The notes below the pieces were generated by a model. That model searched no databases, was not told where the DNA came from, and saw only the letters and a program-made list of their open reading frames with translations. Positions 22,980-30,583 of a DNA stretch of 34,496 bases are shown here, piece by piece (the first letter of the stretch is position 1; each line of letters begins with the position of its first letter). Origin of the DNA: Streptomyces purpureus (GTDB lineage Bacteria > Actinomycetota > Actinomycetes > Streptomycetales > Streptomycetaceae); contig NZ_BMQQ01000016.1 in NCBI RefSeq assembly GCF_014648195.1, forward strand, positions 135,574 to 170,069, in the 5' to 3' direction. The position numbers and the translations under genes are program-made.

Positions 22980-25028
22980 GTGTCCAAACTGACCGACGTG
23001 CCCAAACGGATCCTCATCGGACGGGCTCTGCGCAGCGACCGACTGGGAGAAACCCTCCTTCCCAAGCGCATCGCACTCCCCGTCTTCGCCTCGGACCCGC
23101 TCTCCTCGGTGGCGTACGCGCCCGGCGAGGTGCTGCTGGTTCTCTCCATCGCGGGCGTATCGGCGTACCACTTCAGCCCGTGGATCGCGGCCGCCGTCGT
23201 GGTCCTGATGTTCACCGTCGTGGCGTCGTACCGGCAGAACGTACACGCGTACCCCAGCGGCGGCGGCGACTACGAGGTCGCCAACACCAACCTCGGCCCG
23301 AAGGCCGGACTCACCGTCGCCAGCGCCCTGCTCGTCGACTACGTCCTGACCGTCGCCGTCTCCATCTCCTCCGGAGTGGAGAACCTCGGCTCGGCCATCC
23401 CCTTCGTCGTCGAGCACAAGGTCATGTGCGCGATCGGCATCATCGTGCTGCTGACGCTGATGAACCTGCGGGGCGTCAAGGAGTCGGGCAAGCTCTTCGC
23501 CATCCCGACGTACGTCTTCGTCGCCGGCGTCTTCATCATGATCGCCTGGGGCGCGTACAAGGGCATCGTCCTCGACGAGACCATGAGGGCTCCCACCGCC
23601 GACTTCGAGATCAAGCCCGAGCACGAGGGTCTGGCCGGCTTCGCCCTGCTCTTCCTCCTGCTGCGTGCCTTCTCCTCCGGCTGTGCGGCGCTCACCGGCG
23701 TCGAGGCCATCAGCAACGGCGTCCCCGCCTTCCGCAAGCCCAAGTCCAGGAACGCGGCGACGACCCTGCTCCTCATGGGCGCCCTGGCCGTCACGATGTT
23801 CTGCGGCATCATCGGCCTGGCCATGGCCACCGACGTGAAGATGGCCGAGAGGCCGGCCCAGGACCTGTTCGTGAACGGCGTCCCGGTCGGCGGCGACTAC
23901 GTCCAGCACCCGGTGATCTCCCAGGTCGCGGCCGCCGTCTTCGGCGACGGGACGTTCTTCTTCGTCGTCCTCGCCGCGGCCACCGCGCTCGTCCTCTTCC
24001 TCGCGGCCAACACCGCGTACAACGGCTTCCCGCTGCTCGGCTCGATCCTCGCCCAGGACCGCTACCTGCCCCGCCAGCTGCACACCCGTGGCGACCGGCT
24101 CGCCTTCTCCAACGGCATCGTGCTCCTCGCCGGCGCCGCGATCCTCCTGGTCTGGCTGTACGGAGCCGACTCCACCAAGCTGATCCAGCTGTACATCGTC
24201 GGTGTCTTCGTCTCCTTCACGCTGAGTCAGACCGGTATGGTCCGGCACTGGAACCGCCACCTGAAGACCGAGTCCGACCCGGCCCGGCGCCGTCACATGA
24301 TCCGCTCCCGGGCGATCAACACCTTCGGCGCCTTCTTCACCGGTCTCGTCCTGGTCGTGGTCCTGGTCACCAAGTTCACCCACGGCGCCTGGGTCGCGCT
24401 GCTGGGCATGGTCATCTTCTACGTGACGATGAGCGCGATCCGCCGCCACTACGACCGGGTCGCCGGAGAGATCGCCGCCCCCGACGAGCCCACCGACGAC
24501 TCCGTCCGCCCGTCCCGGGTCCACTCCATCGTCCTGGTCTCCAAGGTCCACCGGCCGACGCTGCGCGCCGTCGCGTACGCCAAGCTGATGCGCTCCGACA
24601 AGCTGGAGGCGCTCAGCGTCAATGTCGACCCGGCCGAGACCAAGGCGCTCAAGGCGGAGTGGGAGCGGCGCGGCATCAACGTCCCGCTGAAGATCCTCGA
24701 CTCGCCCTACCGCGAGATCACCCGGCCGATCATCGACTACGTGAAGAACCTGCGCCGGGAGAGTCCGCGCGACGCGGTCAGCGTGATCATCCCGGAGTAC
24801 GTGGTCGGCCACTGGTACGAGCACCTGCTCCACAACCAGAGCGCCCTGCGCCTCAAGGGACGCCTGCTGTTCACCCCGGGCGTCATGGTCACCTCGGTGC
24901 CGTACCAGCTCCAGTCCTCCGAGCTCGCGAAGAAGCGGGCGAAGAAGCGCCAGGAGTGGAACGCGCCCGGCTCGGTCCGCCGTGGCCCGGTGAACGAGCG
25001 CTCCAAGGAGCCGACCGGGAAGAGCTGA
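22980..25028 (+). CDS. KimA-like APC-superfamily K+/H+ symporter (candidate)
   Basis: The 682-residue permease has about 12 membrane helices in the first 480 residues and a soluble C-terminal domain of about 200 residues. The sequence is close in motif content to Bacillus subtilis KimA (YdaO), a K+/H+ symporter: SDPLSSVAYAPGE, YPSGGGDYEVANTNLG, LLVDYVLTVAVSIS and LTGVEAISNGVP. The residues known to bind K+ in KimA (D36, Y43, D117, T121, S125, T230, E233) correspond to D39, Y46, D120, T124, S128, T239 and E242. It would normally be labelled an amino-acid permease. GTG 22980 fits a leaderless transcript and the family start (VSKLTDVPKRILIGRAL). The methyltransferase gene follows at 127 bp. It is the Rv2690c equivalent. 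Confidence 0.88.
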   Translation: MSKLTDVPKRILIGRALRSDRLGETLLPKRIALPVFASDPLSSVAYAPGEVLLVLSIAGVSAYHFSPWIAAAVVVLMFTVVASYRQNVHAYPSGGGDYEVANTNLGPKAGLTVASALLVDYVLTVAVSISSGVENLGSAIPFVVEHKVMCAIGIIVLLTLMNLRGVKESGKLFAIPTYVFVAGVFIMIAWGAYKGIVLDETMRAPTADFEIKPEHEGLAGFALLFLLLRAFSSGCAALTGVEAISNGVPAFRKPKSRNAATTLLLMGALAVTMFCGIIGLAMATDVKMAERPAQDLFVNGVPVGGDYVQHPVISQVAAAVFGDGTFFFVVLAAATALVLFLAANTAYNGFPLLGSILAQDRYLPRQLHTRGDRLAFSNGIVLLAGAAILLVWLYGADSTKLIQLYIVGVFVSFTLSQTGMVRHWNRHLKTESDPARRRHMIRSRAINTFGAFFTGLVLVVVLVTKFTHGAWVALLGMVIFYVTMSAIRRHYDRVAGEIAAPDEPTDDSVRPSRVHSIVLVSKVHRPTLRAVAYAKLMRSDKLEALSVNVDPAETKALKAEWERRGINVPLKILDSPYREITRPIIDYVKNLRRESPRDAVSVIIPEYVVGHWYEHLLHNQSALRLKGRLLFTPGVMVTSVPYQLQSSELAKKRAKKRQEWNAPGSVRRGPVNERSKEPTGKS

Positions 25029-25085
25029 GGCCGCGGAGCCGAGGCCTCCGGGGCTCTGGAAGCCTCGGGGGCTCTGGGGAGCACG

Positions 25086-25091
25086 TAGACT
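25086..25091 (+). promoter_or_regulatory. Possible -10 element before the methyltransferase gene
   Basis: TAGACT lies 63 nt upstream of the ATG at 25155 and fits the TANNNT form. No clear -35 is visible. Confidence 0.35.
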
Positions 25092-25154
25092 GGTGGGCTG
25101 CTGTTTCACCTCACCTCGCTCACCTCACCTCTCGATCTCTGGAGCCACCCCGTC

Positions 25155-26483
25155 ATGCAGAACGCGTCTGAGTCTTCGCTGATCGGGGAGGAGTACGAGG
25201 TCGAGGTCGGCCCCGTGGCCCACGGCGGCCACTGCATCGCCCGTACCGAGGAGGGGCGCGTGCTGTTCGTACGGCACGCGCTGCCCGGCGAGAAGGTCGT
25301 GGCCCGGATCACCGAGGGTGAGGAGACCTCCCGTTTCCTGCGCGCCGACGCGGTGACCGTACTGGAGGCGTCCAAGGACCGGGTGGCGGCGCCCTGCCCG
25401 TTCGCCGGCCCGGGCAAGTGCGGTGGCTGCGACTGGCAGCACGCCAAGCCCGGCGCCCAGCGCCGGCTGAAGGGCGAGGTCATCGCCGAACAGCTCCAGC
25501 GCCTGGCGGGACTTACCCCCGAGGAGGCCGGCTGGGACGGCACGGTCATGCCGGCCGAGGGCGACAAGCTGCCCGCCGGTGAGGTGCCGGCGTGGCGCAC
25601 GCGGGTCCAGTACGCCGTCGACGCCGAGGGCCACGCGGGCCTGCGCCGCCACCGCTCCCACGAGGTCGAGCCGATCGACCACTGCATGATCGCCGCGCCC
25701 GGCGTCTCCGAGCTCGGCATCGAGAAGCGCAGCTGGCCGGGCATGGCCTCGATCGAAGCCATCGCGGCCTCCGGCTCCGGCGACCGTCAGGTCATCCTCA
25801 CCCCGCGCCCCGGCGCGCGGCTCCCGATCGTCGAACTCGACAAGCCGGTCTCGGTGCTGCGCGTGGAGGAGAAGGACGGGGGCGTGCACCGCGTGCACGG
25901 CCGCCCCTTCGTGCGCGAACGCGCCGACGACCGCACCTACCGCGTGGGCATGGGCGGCTTCTGGCAGGTCCACCCCCAGGCCGCCCAGACCCTGGTTCGC
26001 GCGGTGATGCAGGGCCTGCTGCCCCGCAAGGGCGACACGGCCCTCGACCTCTACTGCGGCGTGGGCCTCTTCGCGGGCGCCATCGCGGACCGGGTCGGCG
26101 ACGCGGGCGCGGTCCTCGGTATCGAATCCGGCAAGCGCGCGGTCGAGGACGCCCGCCACAACCTCCAGCACTTCGACCGCGTCCGCATCGAACAGGGCAA
26201 GGTCGAATCGGTCCTGCCCCGGACCCGCATCACCGAGGTCGACCTGATCGTCCTGGACCCACCCCGCGCGGGCGCCGGCAAGCAGACGGTCCACCACCTG
26301 GCGACCCTGGGCGCCCGCCGCATCGCCTACGTCGCCTGCGACCCGGCGGCCCTGGCGAGGGACCTGGCCTACTTCCGCGAGGCGGGCTACAAGCCGCGGA
26401 CGCTGCGGGCGTTCGACCTGTTCCCGATGACGCACCACGTGGAGTGCGTGGCGATCCTGGAGCCGATCCGCGAGGACGCCTGA
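25155..26483 (+). CDS. TRAM-domain, 4Fe-4S class I SAM-dependent RNA m5U methyltransferase
   Basis: The 442-residue enzyme belongs to the TrmA/RlmD (RumA) family, which methylates uridine C5 in tRNA or rRNA. An N-terminal TRAM domain (residues ~8-70) is followed by the iron-sulphur cysteines Cys81, Cys89, Cys92 (PCPFAGPGKCGGC) and Cys177 (DHCMIA). The SAM site is LDLYCGVGLFAG, then LDPPRAGAGKQ and the nucleophile Cys395 (YVACDPAAL). The C-terminus HHVECVAILEPIREDA is encoded by the left attachment repeat of the integrated element, so the last residues may be element-supplied. The gene is intact and full length. tRNA versus rRNA specificity cannot be told from sequence. Confidence 0.93.
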   Translation: MQNASESSLIGEEYEVEVGPVAHGGHCIARTEEGRVLFVRHALPGEKVVARITEGEETSRFLRADAVTVLEASKDRVAAPCPFAGPGKCGGCDWQHAKPGAQRRLKGEVIAEQLQRLAGLTPEEAGWDGTVMPAEGDKLPAGEVPAWRTRVQYAVDAEGHAGLRRHRSHEVEPIDHCMIAAPGVSELGIEKRSWPGMASIEAIAASGSGDRQVILTPRPGARLPIVELDKPVSVLRVEEKDGGVHRVHGRPFVRERADDRTYRVGMGGFWQVHPQAAQTLVRAVMQGLLPRKGDTALDLYCGVGLFAGAIADRVGDAGAVLGIESGKRAVEDARHNLQHFDRVRIEQGKVESVLPRTRITEVDLIVLDPPRAGAGKQTVHHLATLGARRIAYVACDPAALARDLAYFREAGYKPRTLRAFDLFPMTHHVECVAILEPIREDA

Positions 26484-26494
26484 CCTGCGGTTTT
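26425..26494 (+). repeat. Left attachment repeat (attL candidate)
   Basis: Aligned without gaps to 34275-34344, 58 of 70 positions match. The longest identical block is 26436-26458 (23 bp), flanked by a further 10 identical bases at 26425-26434. It encodes the methyltransferase C-terminus and runs through the stop codon to TGACCTGCGGTTTT. Confidence 0.8.
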
Positions 26495-26512
26495 TCGGTG
26501 GTAGTCATCCGG

Positions 26513-26543
26513 TTCACCTGTTTCCGTCCGTCCAACAGGTGAA
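26513..26543 (+). terminator. Hairpin downstream of the methyltransferase gene
   Basis: TTCACCTGTT and AACAGGTGAA form a perfect 10-bp stem with an 11-nt loop, 30 bp after the stop. It may terminate the methyltransferase transcript or be a recombination-associated repeat at the element's end. Confidence 0.5.
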
Positions 26544-26636
26544 GCGCGAGACTGGTCGGCTGCGCGCGCCTGACCTGCGGACTCGTTGGGGGTCGGCGAA
26601 GGCGGCGCAAGCCGTGGCTGCAACCCCTCAGGTTCT

Positions 26637-26657
26637 TGACGCTCGTGTGACGCTCGT
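26637..26657 (+). repeat. Decamer pair, candidate integrase arm site (left)
   Basis: TGACGCTCGT occurs twice with 11-bp period (26637-26646 and 26648-26657). The same arrangement occurs near the right end (34171-34191), in the same orientation. On circularisation the two pairs would flank the recombined attachment core. Confidence 0.55.
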
Positions 26658-27150
26658 TCTGAAGGCCCATCACATGGGGCGGGCGGGGTTCCACGTCGCC
26701 GCGTGATTCGGCTGAAACGGGCCCGTGGTTGCCGGGTGTCCGGCGCTGATCAGCGGGATCGGCCCCATTGTGGTCGACGTGATTCGGTCCAGTTGCTGCC
26801 CGTGTGCATCGCGAGGTGCTACGCACCAACGACGAGACGCTCGGGCGGCGTGACCCTTCCCAGGCAGTCACACTGCGTGACATCTTCATCGGGCTGTGCG
26901 TCTTCCTCGTCCTGGCGGCTGAGGGCGAGCACCCATCCGGGCACGATGCATCTCCCGCTCGACAGGCTCGCCGGCCGCTTGTCGCATCGGACCACTTGCC
27001 CCTTCGGATCCGGCTAGGAGTGCCCCGCCCGCGGCTGTTGGGCCTGCTGCGTGATGAGGCCGCCTCTGGCGTGCCTCGTGGCCCCAATGCTTCTCAAAGC
27101 GTGCCCCCAATATGGTCCGGGCACATGACGCGCATGTCGGCGTCGGATGT

Positions 27151-27594
27151 TCAGCGGTCCTTGAGGTCGTCGGCAATGGCGCGGTCGATGTTGTGTTGAG
27201 CGCTCTCCTGCAGCGCCTTGTAGAAGAGGTCGACGGCAGAGCCCCGTGGAAGGCCCGCTCGGAGGCGTTGGACGCGCTCGCTGACGTCGACGTCTTCCTG
27301 GTACGGCTTGCCGAGCTCCCTCGAGCGGACACCGGAGAACACGGCTGAGTGGAGACTGCCACCGGTGCGGCGGAACAGGTCTTCCGAGGGCCGGGAAGCT
27401 GCCTTCAACAGCGCGGATTCGAACTCCACCCGGTCCCACACGATGTTGTCGGGACGCTTGCTCAACAGCGGGGCAGTGGCCCGTGCAGGATCGATCTTGC
27501 CTTCTTGGTAGGGCTCAAGGAGGAGGCTGAGGGCAACCTCGTCCGCTTGGCCCGCGACCGTCCAGAAGGGCTCTGGGGCGCGAAACGCGCGGCG
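27151..27594 (-). pseudogene. 5'-truncated gene, unknown family
   Basis: An open frame of 147 codons reads as natural protein, for example PFWTVAGQADEVALS, LLLEPYQEGKIDPA, DNIVWDRVEFESALLK and NIDRAIADDLKDR. It has no ATG or GTG at its 5' end: a stop at 27595-27597 interrupts it, and the only start codon inside is TTG 27465, which would give 104 residues and cut the coherent sequence. I do not recognise the family. The body is mostly charged helices and lacks membrane segments. It is most likely the C-terminal remainder of a larger gene truncated by a deletion near 27595; a short functional TTG-initiated product cannot be excluded. Confidence 0.5.
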
Positions 27595-27600
27595 TCATGT

Positions 27601-28737
27601 GTGTTCGCGGGGCTGCGCCAGCCAGCCCTGTACCGGTCGCAGCAGGTCCGGCCGAGCGGGGGGCTGTCAGCGAAGGGGAGCGGAACGCTCCATGCGAAGG
27701 GCAGGGGGTCAGAAGCGGGCCGCCGACCTCGTTCCGCGAGGGCGCGGCGCAGCGCGAGGTCGCTGTCTTCGCCGTGCCGGGCCGTGCCGGGCCGTGCCGG
27801 TGCGGGCCAGGCGCCGGAAGCGCGGCGGCGGTGGTGCTGGGATCGGCGCGAGAATTCGACCGCACCCGTCAACGGCACCTTCAGCGTGCTCACATACAAC
27901 GTCGCCGGGCTGCCCGAGCCGCTCTCGGGCAGCAAGCCCGCGAAGAACACCAAGGTGATCTCCCAGCGGATCAACGCCTACGACATCGTCAACGTCCAGG
28001 AGGACTTCGCGTACCACGCCGACCTCGTCAAGCATGACGAGCACCGGTACCGGACGCCGCCGTCGGTTCCCTCCTGGGTGCCCGTGCCCGGTGTGCCCTT
28101 CTCGGACGGGCTCAACACCCTGTCCGACTTCAAGCTGAAGAAGCTCGACCGGGTGGCCTGGGACCGGTGTACCAACGCCGACTGCCTGACGCCGAAGGGA
28201 TTCACCTACCTCCGGCTGGAACTTCCGGGCGGAGCATCTCTCGACCTCTACAACGCGCACATGAACGCGGGGTCCGGCACGGAGAAGATGCTGCGCGTCC
28301 GCCGTCACAACGTCCGTCAGCTGTCCGACTACATCAGGAAGCACTCCGCCGGCCGGGCGGTCATCGTGACGGGCGACACCAACAGCCGCTACACGAGGTC
28401 CGGCGACATCGTGCGCGAGCTGCGGGACGACAACGGACTCACCGACGCCTGGGTCCGACTGGTGAAGGGCGGCACGACACCCGAGGTCGACGACGACGCG
28501 CCGACCTGCAAGGAATCGACCGAGTGTGAGCTCCTCGACAAGGTCTTCTACCGCAGCGGTCCGGGACTGGTGCTGGACGCACTCCACTACAGCAATGAGT
28601 ACGCGGAGTTCCTCGATTCCGAGGGGGAGCCGCTGTCCGATCACAATCCTCCGACCGTCACCTTCTCCTTCACCGTCGACGACGACGGGAACGGTGCTGC
28701 TGAGGCGCCCAAGGATGCGACCGTGCGCCGTCGTTGA
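27601..28737 (+). CDS. Endonuclease/exonuclease/phosphatase-family secreted hydrolase, damaged N-terminus
   Basis: From about 27865 the frame encodes a clear EEP-fold domain of about 285 residues: GTFSVLTYNVAGLPEP, IVNVQEDFAYHADL (metal-binding Glu), YNAHMNAGSG, VIVTGDTNSRYTR, LLDKVFYRS and LSDHNPPTVTF. This resembles secreted sphingomyelinase/DNase-I-like Streptomyces enzymes. The first ~88 codons after GTG 27601 are arginine-rich and not family-like. A better original start is ATG 27692 (MRRAGGQKRAADL), preceded by AAGGGGAG, but it is out of frame. A hydrophobic signal-peptide-like stretch lies in a third frame near 27750-27850. Three copies of a 10-bp repeat (27771-27800) lie between. I infer that frameshifts destroyed the export signal, so this is probably a pseudogene. 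Confidence 0.6.
   Translation: MFAGLRQPALYRSQQVRPSGGLSAKGSGTLHAKGRGSEAGRRPRSARARRSARSLSSPCRAVPGRAGAGQAPEARRRWCWDRRENSTAPVNGTFSVLTYNVAGLPEPLSGSKPAKNTKVISQRINAYDIVNVQEDFAYHADLVKHDEHRYRTPPSVPSWVPVPGVPFSDGLNTLSDFKLKKLDRVAWDRCTNADCLTPKGFTYLRLELPGGASLDLYNAHMNAGSGTEKMLRVRRHNVRQLSDYIRKHSAGRAVIVTGDTNSRYTRSGDIVRELRDDNGLTDAWVRLVKGGTTPEVDDDAPTCKESTECELLDKVFYRSGPGLVLDALHYSNEYAEFLDSEGEPLSDHNPPTVTFSFTVDDDGNGAAEAPKDATVRRR
27771..27800 (+). repeat. Three perfect tandem copies of GCCGTGCCGG
   Basis: The 10-bp unit is not a multiple of three, so each copy gained or lost shifts the frame. One copy or four copies would join ATG 27692 to the hydrolase frame. Confidence 0.7.
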
Positions 28738-28899
28738 CGACGGTGACGGTTGTCGGGACCGGCCCCGTCCCATGACCGAGGACTCGGGGACTGCCGGCAG
28801 GACACGACGAAACCGCCCCCGGCTTCGGGCGCGGCGGCGGTCTCGTCGTACGGGCGCTTCCGGCGGGCTTGCCACGCTTCACTGCGGGGCCGCCGCAGG

Positions 28900-29175
28900 T
28901 AGGAGCGGTTTCAGCTTCGACGAGCACAATCGGCGTGCCGTCCTTGCCGACGACCGTCCAGTCCGGTGTCGGCTTCCCCCACCGCCGCTCAAACTCCACG
29001 CTGAGGCCCCATCTCCGCAGCGATGCGCCGACAGCGAGTTCGATGACGTCGGGCCAGAAGTTCTGGTTGCACCACGGCTTCGCGGCGAAGACATCCGCGG
29101 CGTCAAGGAGTCCGGCGTGGGCCGCGAGGACGTCCGCTACGCGATGGATACGGCTACACGTACGAGCGAGTCCTG
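28900..29175 (-). pseudogene. Internal fragment of an unidentified protein
   Basis: On the minus strand about 90 codons read like real protein: FAAKPWCNQNFWPDVIEL, AVGASLRRWGLSVEFE, KPTPDWTVVGKDG and PIVLVEAET. The sequence becomes low in complexity on both sides and no start is visible. The pattern of acidic and tryptophan residues with a final VLVEAE strand recalls nuclease-like folds, but I cannot assign a family. It is treated as a decayed remnant within the element. Confidence 0.4.
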
Positions 29176-29220
29176 GTCCTGACCGGCCTCGACATCTGAT
29201 CTCGTACGGCCGATGAGCCG

Positions 29221-29255
29221 ACGGCCGGAGCCTGCTGTGCGGGCGCTCCGGCCGT
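29221..29255. terminator. Hairpin between decayed DNA and the MFS gene
   Basis: ACGGCCGGAGC and GCTCCGGCCGT form a perfect 11-bp stem with a 13-nt loop. It may be bidirectional. Confidence 0.6.
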
Positions 29256-29265
29256 CTCATCCGCT

Positions 29266-29302
29266 CCCGGGTCCCGCGCTCAGCGCGAGGGCAGGACCCG
29301 GG
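29266..29302 (-). terminator. Terminator after the efflux operon
   Basis: CCCGGGTCC and GGACCCGGG form a perfect 9-bp stem with a 19-nt loop, 25 bp downstream of the MFS stop on the minus strand. Confidence 0.6.
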
Positions 29303-29326
29303 CCACGCTGCGGTGGTCAGCAGGGG

Positions 29327-30538
29327 TCAGCTCGCCGGGGTGGTCCGGCGGCCGGTGGCGGCGCGGAGGAACACGGCGAGAGCGACCAGGGCGATGCCGA
29401 ACCAGACGACGCTCGTGACCCCCACGTGGTCGGCGAGCAGGCCGCCGATGAGGGCACCCAGGGCGATGCAGGTGTTGTAGGCCATGGTGTTGAGCGACAT
29501 CGCGGCCTCGAAGGTCTCGGGAGCCGCCGCGAGCGTCATGTTGATCTGGCTGAGCTGGACGACACCGAAGGCGAGACCCCACAGGACCATGGCGGCGATC
29601 ACGCCGATGTCGTTCGTGCCGATGGTCAGCAGCATGACGAGTGCGCCGATCAGGATCAGGCCGCCCACGATGAAGCTGCCCCGCAGGCTCTTGTTGACGG
29701 TCTGGCCGCCGATGAAGTTGCCGATCGCACCGCCGACACCGAAGACGATGAGGACGACGGTGATGAAGCCGACGGTGGCGGAGGTGCTTTCCTCCAGGTA
29801 GGGACGGACGAACGTGTAGGCACCGAAGTGGCCGAGGACGAAGAGCACGACCATGACCAGGACCACGCGCAGCGGAACGTTCTTGACGGGCAGTCCGAAG
29901 ACCTCACGGACCGAGACAGCGTTGGCCGACGGCAGCGACGGGATCGTGAAGGCGACCGCGAGGAACACCAGGGCGCTGAGGCCGGACCAGATGAGGAAGG
30001 TGGCGCGCCAGTCGCTGGCGCTCTCCAGCAGGGTGCCGAGCGGGATGCCGACGACGGTGGCGACCGAGATGCCGGACATCACCACGGCGGCAGCCCGGTT
30101 GGTTTGGTTCTCGGGGACGATGCGCATGGCCATGCTGACGCCGATGGCCCAGAAGACGCCGCTGGCGAAGCCCATGATCAGGCGGGTGCCCAGGATCAGC
30201 GGGTAGTTCGGGGCGATCGAGGTGATCAGATTGCCGACGGCCAGGACGGCCAGCAGCGTGGTCAGCAGCCGGCGCCGGTTGACGCGCCGGGTCCACGCCA
30301 CGATGAACGGCACGCCGAGACCGGCCGCGACACCCTGCGCCGTGACCATGAGGCTGGCCGCGCCCACGGTGACGTCGAGGCTCTCGCTGAGCGGCGTGAG
30401 CAGGCCGATCGGCATCAGTTCGGTGGTGAGGAAGACGAACAGACTGGCGGTGATGGCAGCCACACCCAGCCATCCCCGGGTCGGGGACACCTGGTTCTGT
30501 GCCGCGACGGGGGTACTCGTCTCTTCTTGAACGGTCAT
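29327..30538 (-). CDS. MFS exporter, DHA1 (AraJ/YdhP-like) family
   Basis: The 403-residue transporter has 12 predicted membrane helices. The start of TM1 reads LFVFLTTELMPIGLLTPLSESL, as in sugar/drug efflux proteins of the AraJ/YdhP type. A basic TM2-TM3 loop follows (WTRRVNRRRLL), and the motif GISVATVVGIPLGTLL corresponds to antiporter motif C. ATG 30538 is preceded by GGAGAA. It is the last gene of a three-gene minus-strand operon (nitroreductase-like, EamA, MFS) in the integrated element, 45 bp after the EamA stop, and is followed by a hairpin. A role in exporting a toxic compound or its reduced product is inferred. Confidence 0.9.
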   Translation of the reverse strand: MTVQEETSTPVAAQNQVSPTRGWLGVAAITASLFVFLTTELMPIGLLTPLSESLDVTVGAASLMVTAQGVAAGLGVPFIVAWTRRVNRRRLLTTLLAVLAVGNLITSIAPNYPLILGTRLIMGFASGVFWAIGVSMAMRIVPENQTNRAAAVVMSGISVATVVGIPLGTLLESASDWRATFLIWSGLSALVFLAVAFTIPSLPSANAVSVREVFGLPVKNVPLRVVLVMVVLFVLGHFGAYTFVRPYLEESTSATVGFITVVLIVFGVGGAIGNFIGGQTVNKSLRGSFIVGGLILIGALVMLLTIGTNDIGVIAAMVLWGLAFGVVQLSQINMTLAAAPETFEAAMSLNTMAYNTCIALGALIGGLLADHVGVTSVVWFGIALVALAVFLRAATGRRTTPAS

Positions 30539-30583
30539 GTCATTTCTCCGGATGTGGTCAGGCGTGGGGAGGTGCGCCCGCCG

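Larger units (their letters stand above)
26484..27150. other. Non-coding left end of the element
   Basis: I find no gene with family-like sequence in these 667 bp. The stretch holds a 10-bp inverted repeat at 26513-26543, a 14-base echo of the attachment region (CGCCTGACCTGCGG at 26567-26580, as at 26477-26490) and the decamer pair at 26637-26657. Open frames on both strands are short or of low complexity. A hydrophobic stretch DIFIGLCVFLVLAAE near 26880-26925 could be a relic of a membrane protein. Confidence 0.5.
28738..29326. other. Degenerate DNA with a gene fragment and two hairpins
   Basis: No intact gene lies between the hydrolase and the MFS gene. The stretch contains the minus-strand fragment at 28900-29175 and two inverted repeats near 29221 and 29266. 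A short plus-strand stretch ending 29199 reads YGYTYERVLVLTGLDI-stop, which could be the last residues of another lost gene. Confidence 0.45.

Noticed and set aside
20926..22992. Plus-strand open frame of 688 codons opposite the tandem IclR gene
   Set aside because: It has no recognisable fold. The regulator on the minus strand has two complete, repeated domain sets.
22542..25109. Minus-strand open frame of 855 codons opposite the KimA-like gene
   Set aside because: The composition is repetitive acidic and valine-rich noise without motifs. The plus strand encodes a well-conserved transporter.
26425..26494. tRNA gene as the attachment site
   Set aside because: The repeat is protein-coding (end of the methyltransferase), and no cloverleaf or TTCRANY box is visible.
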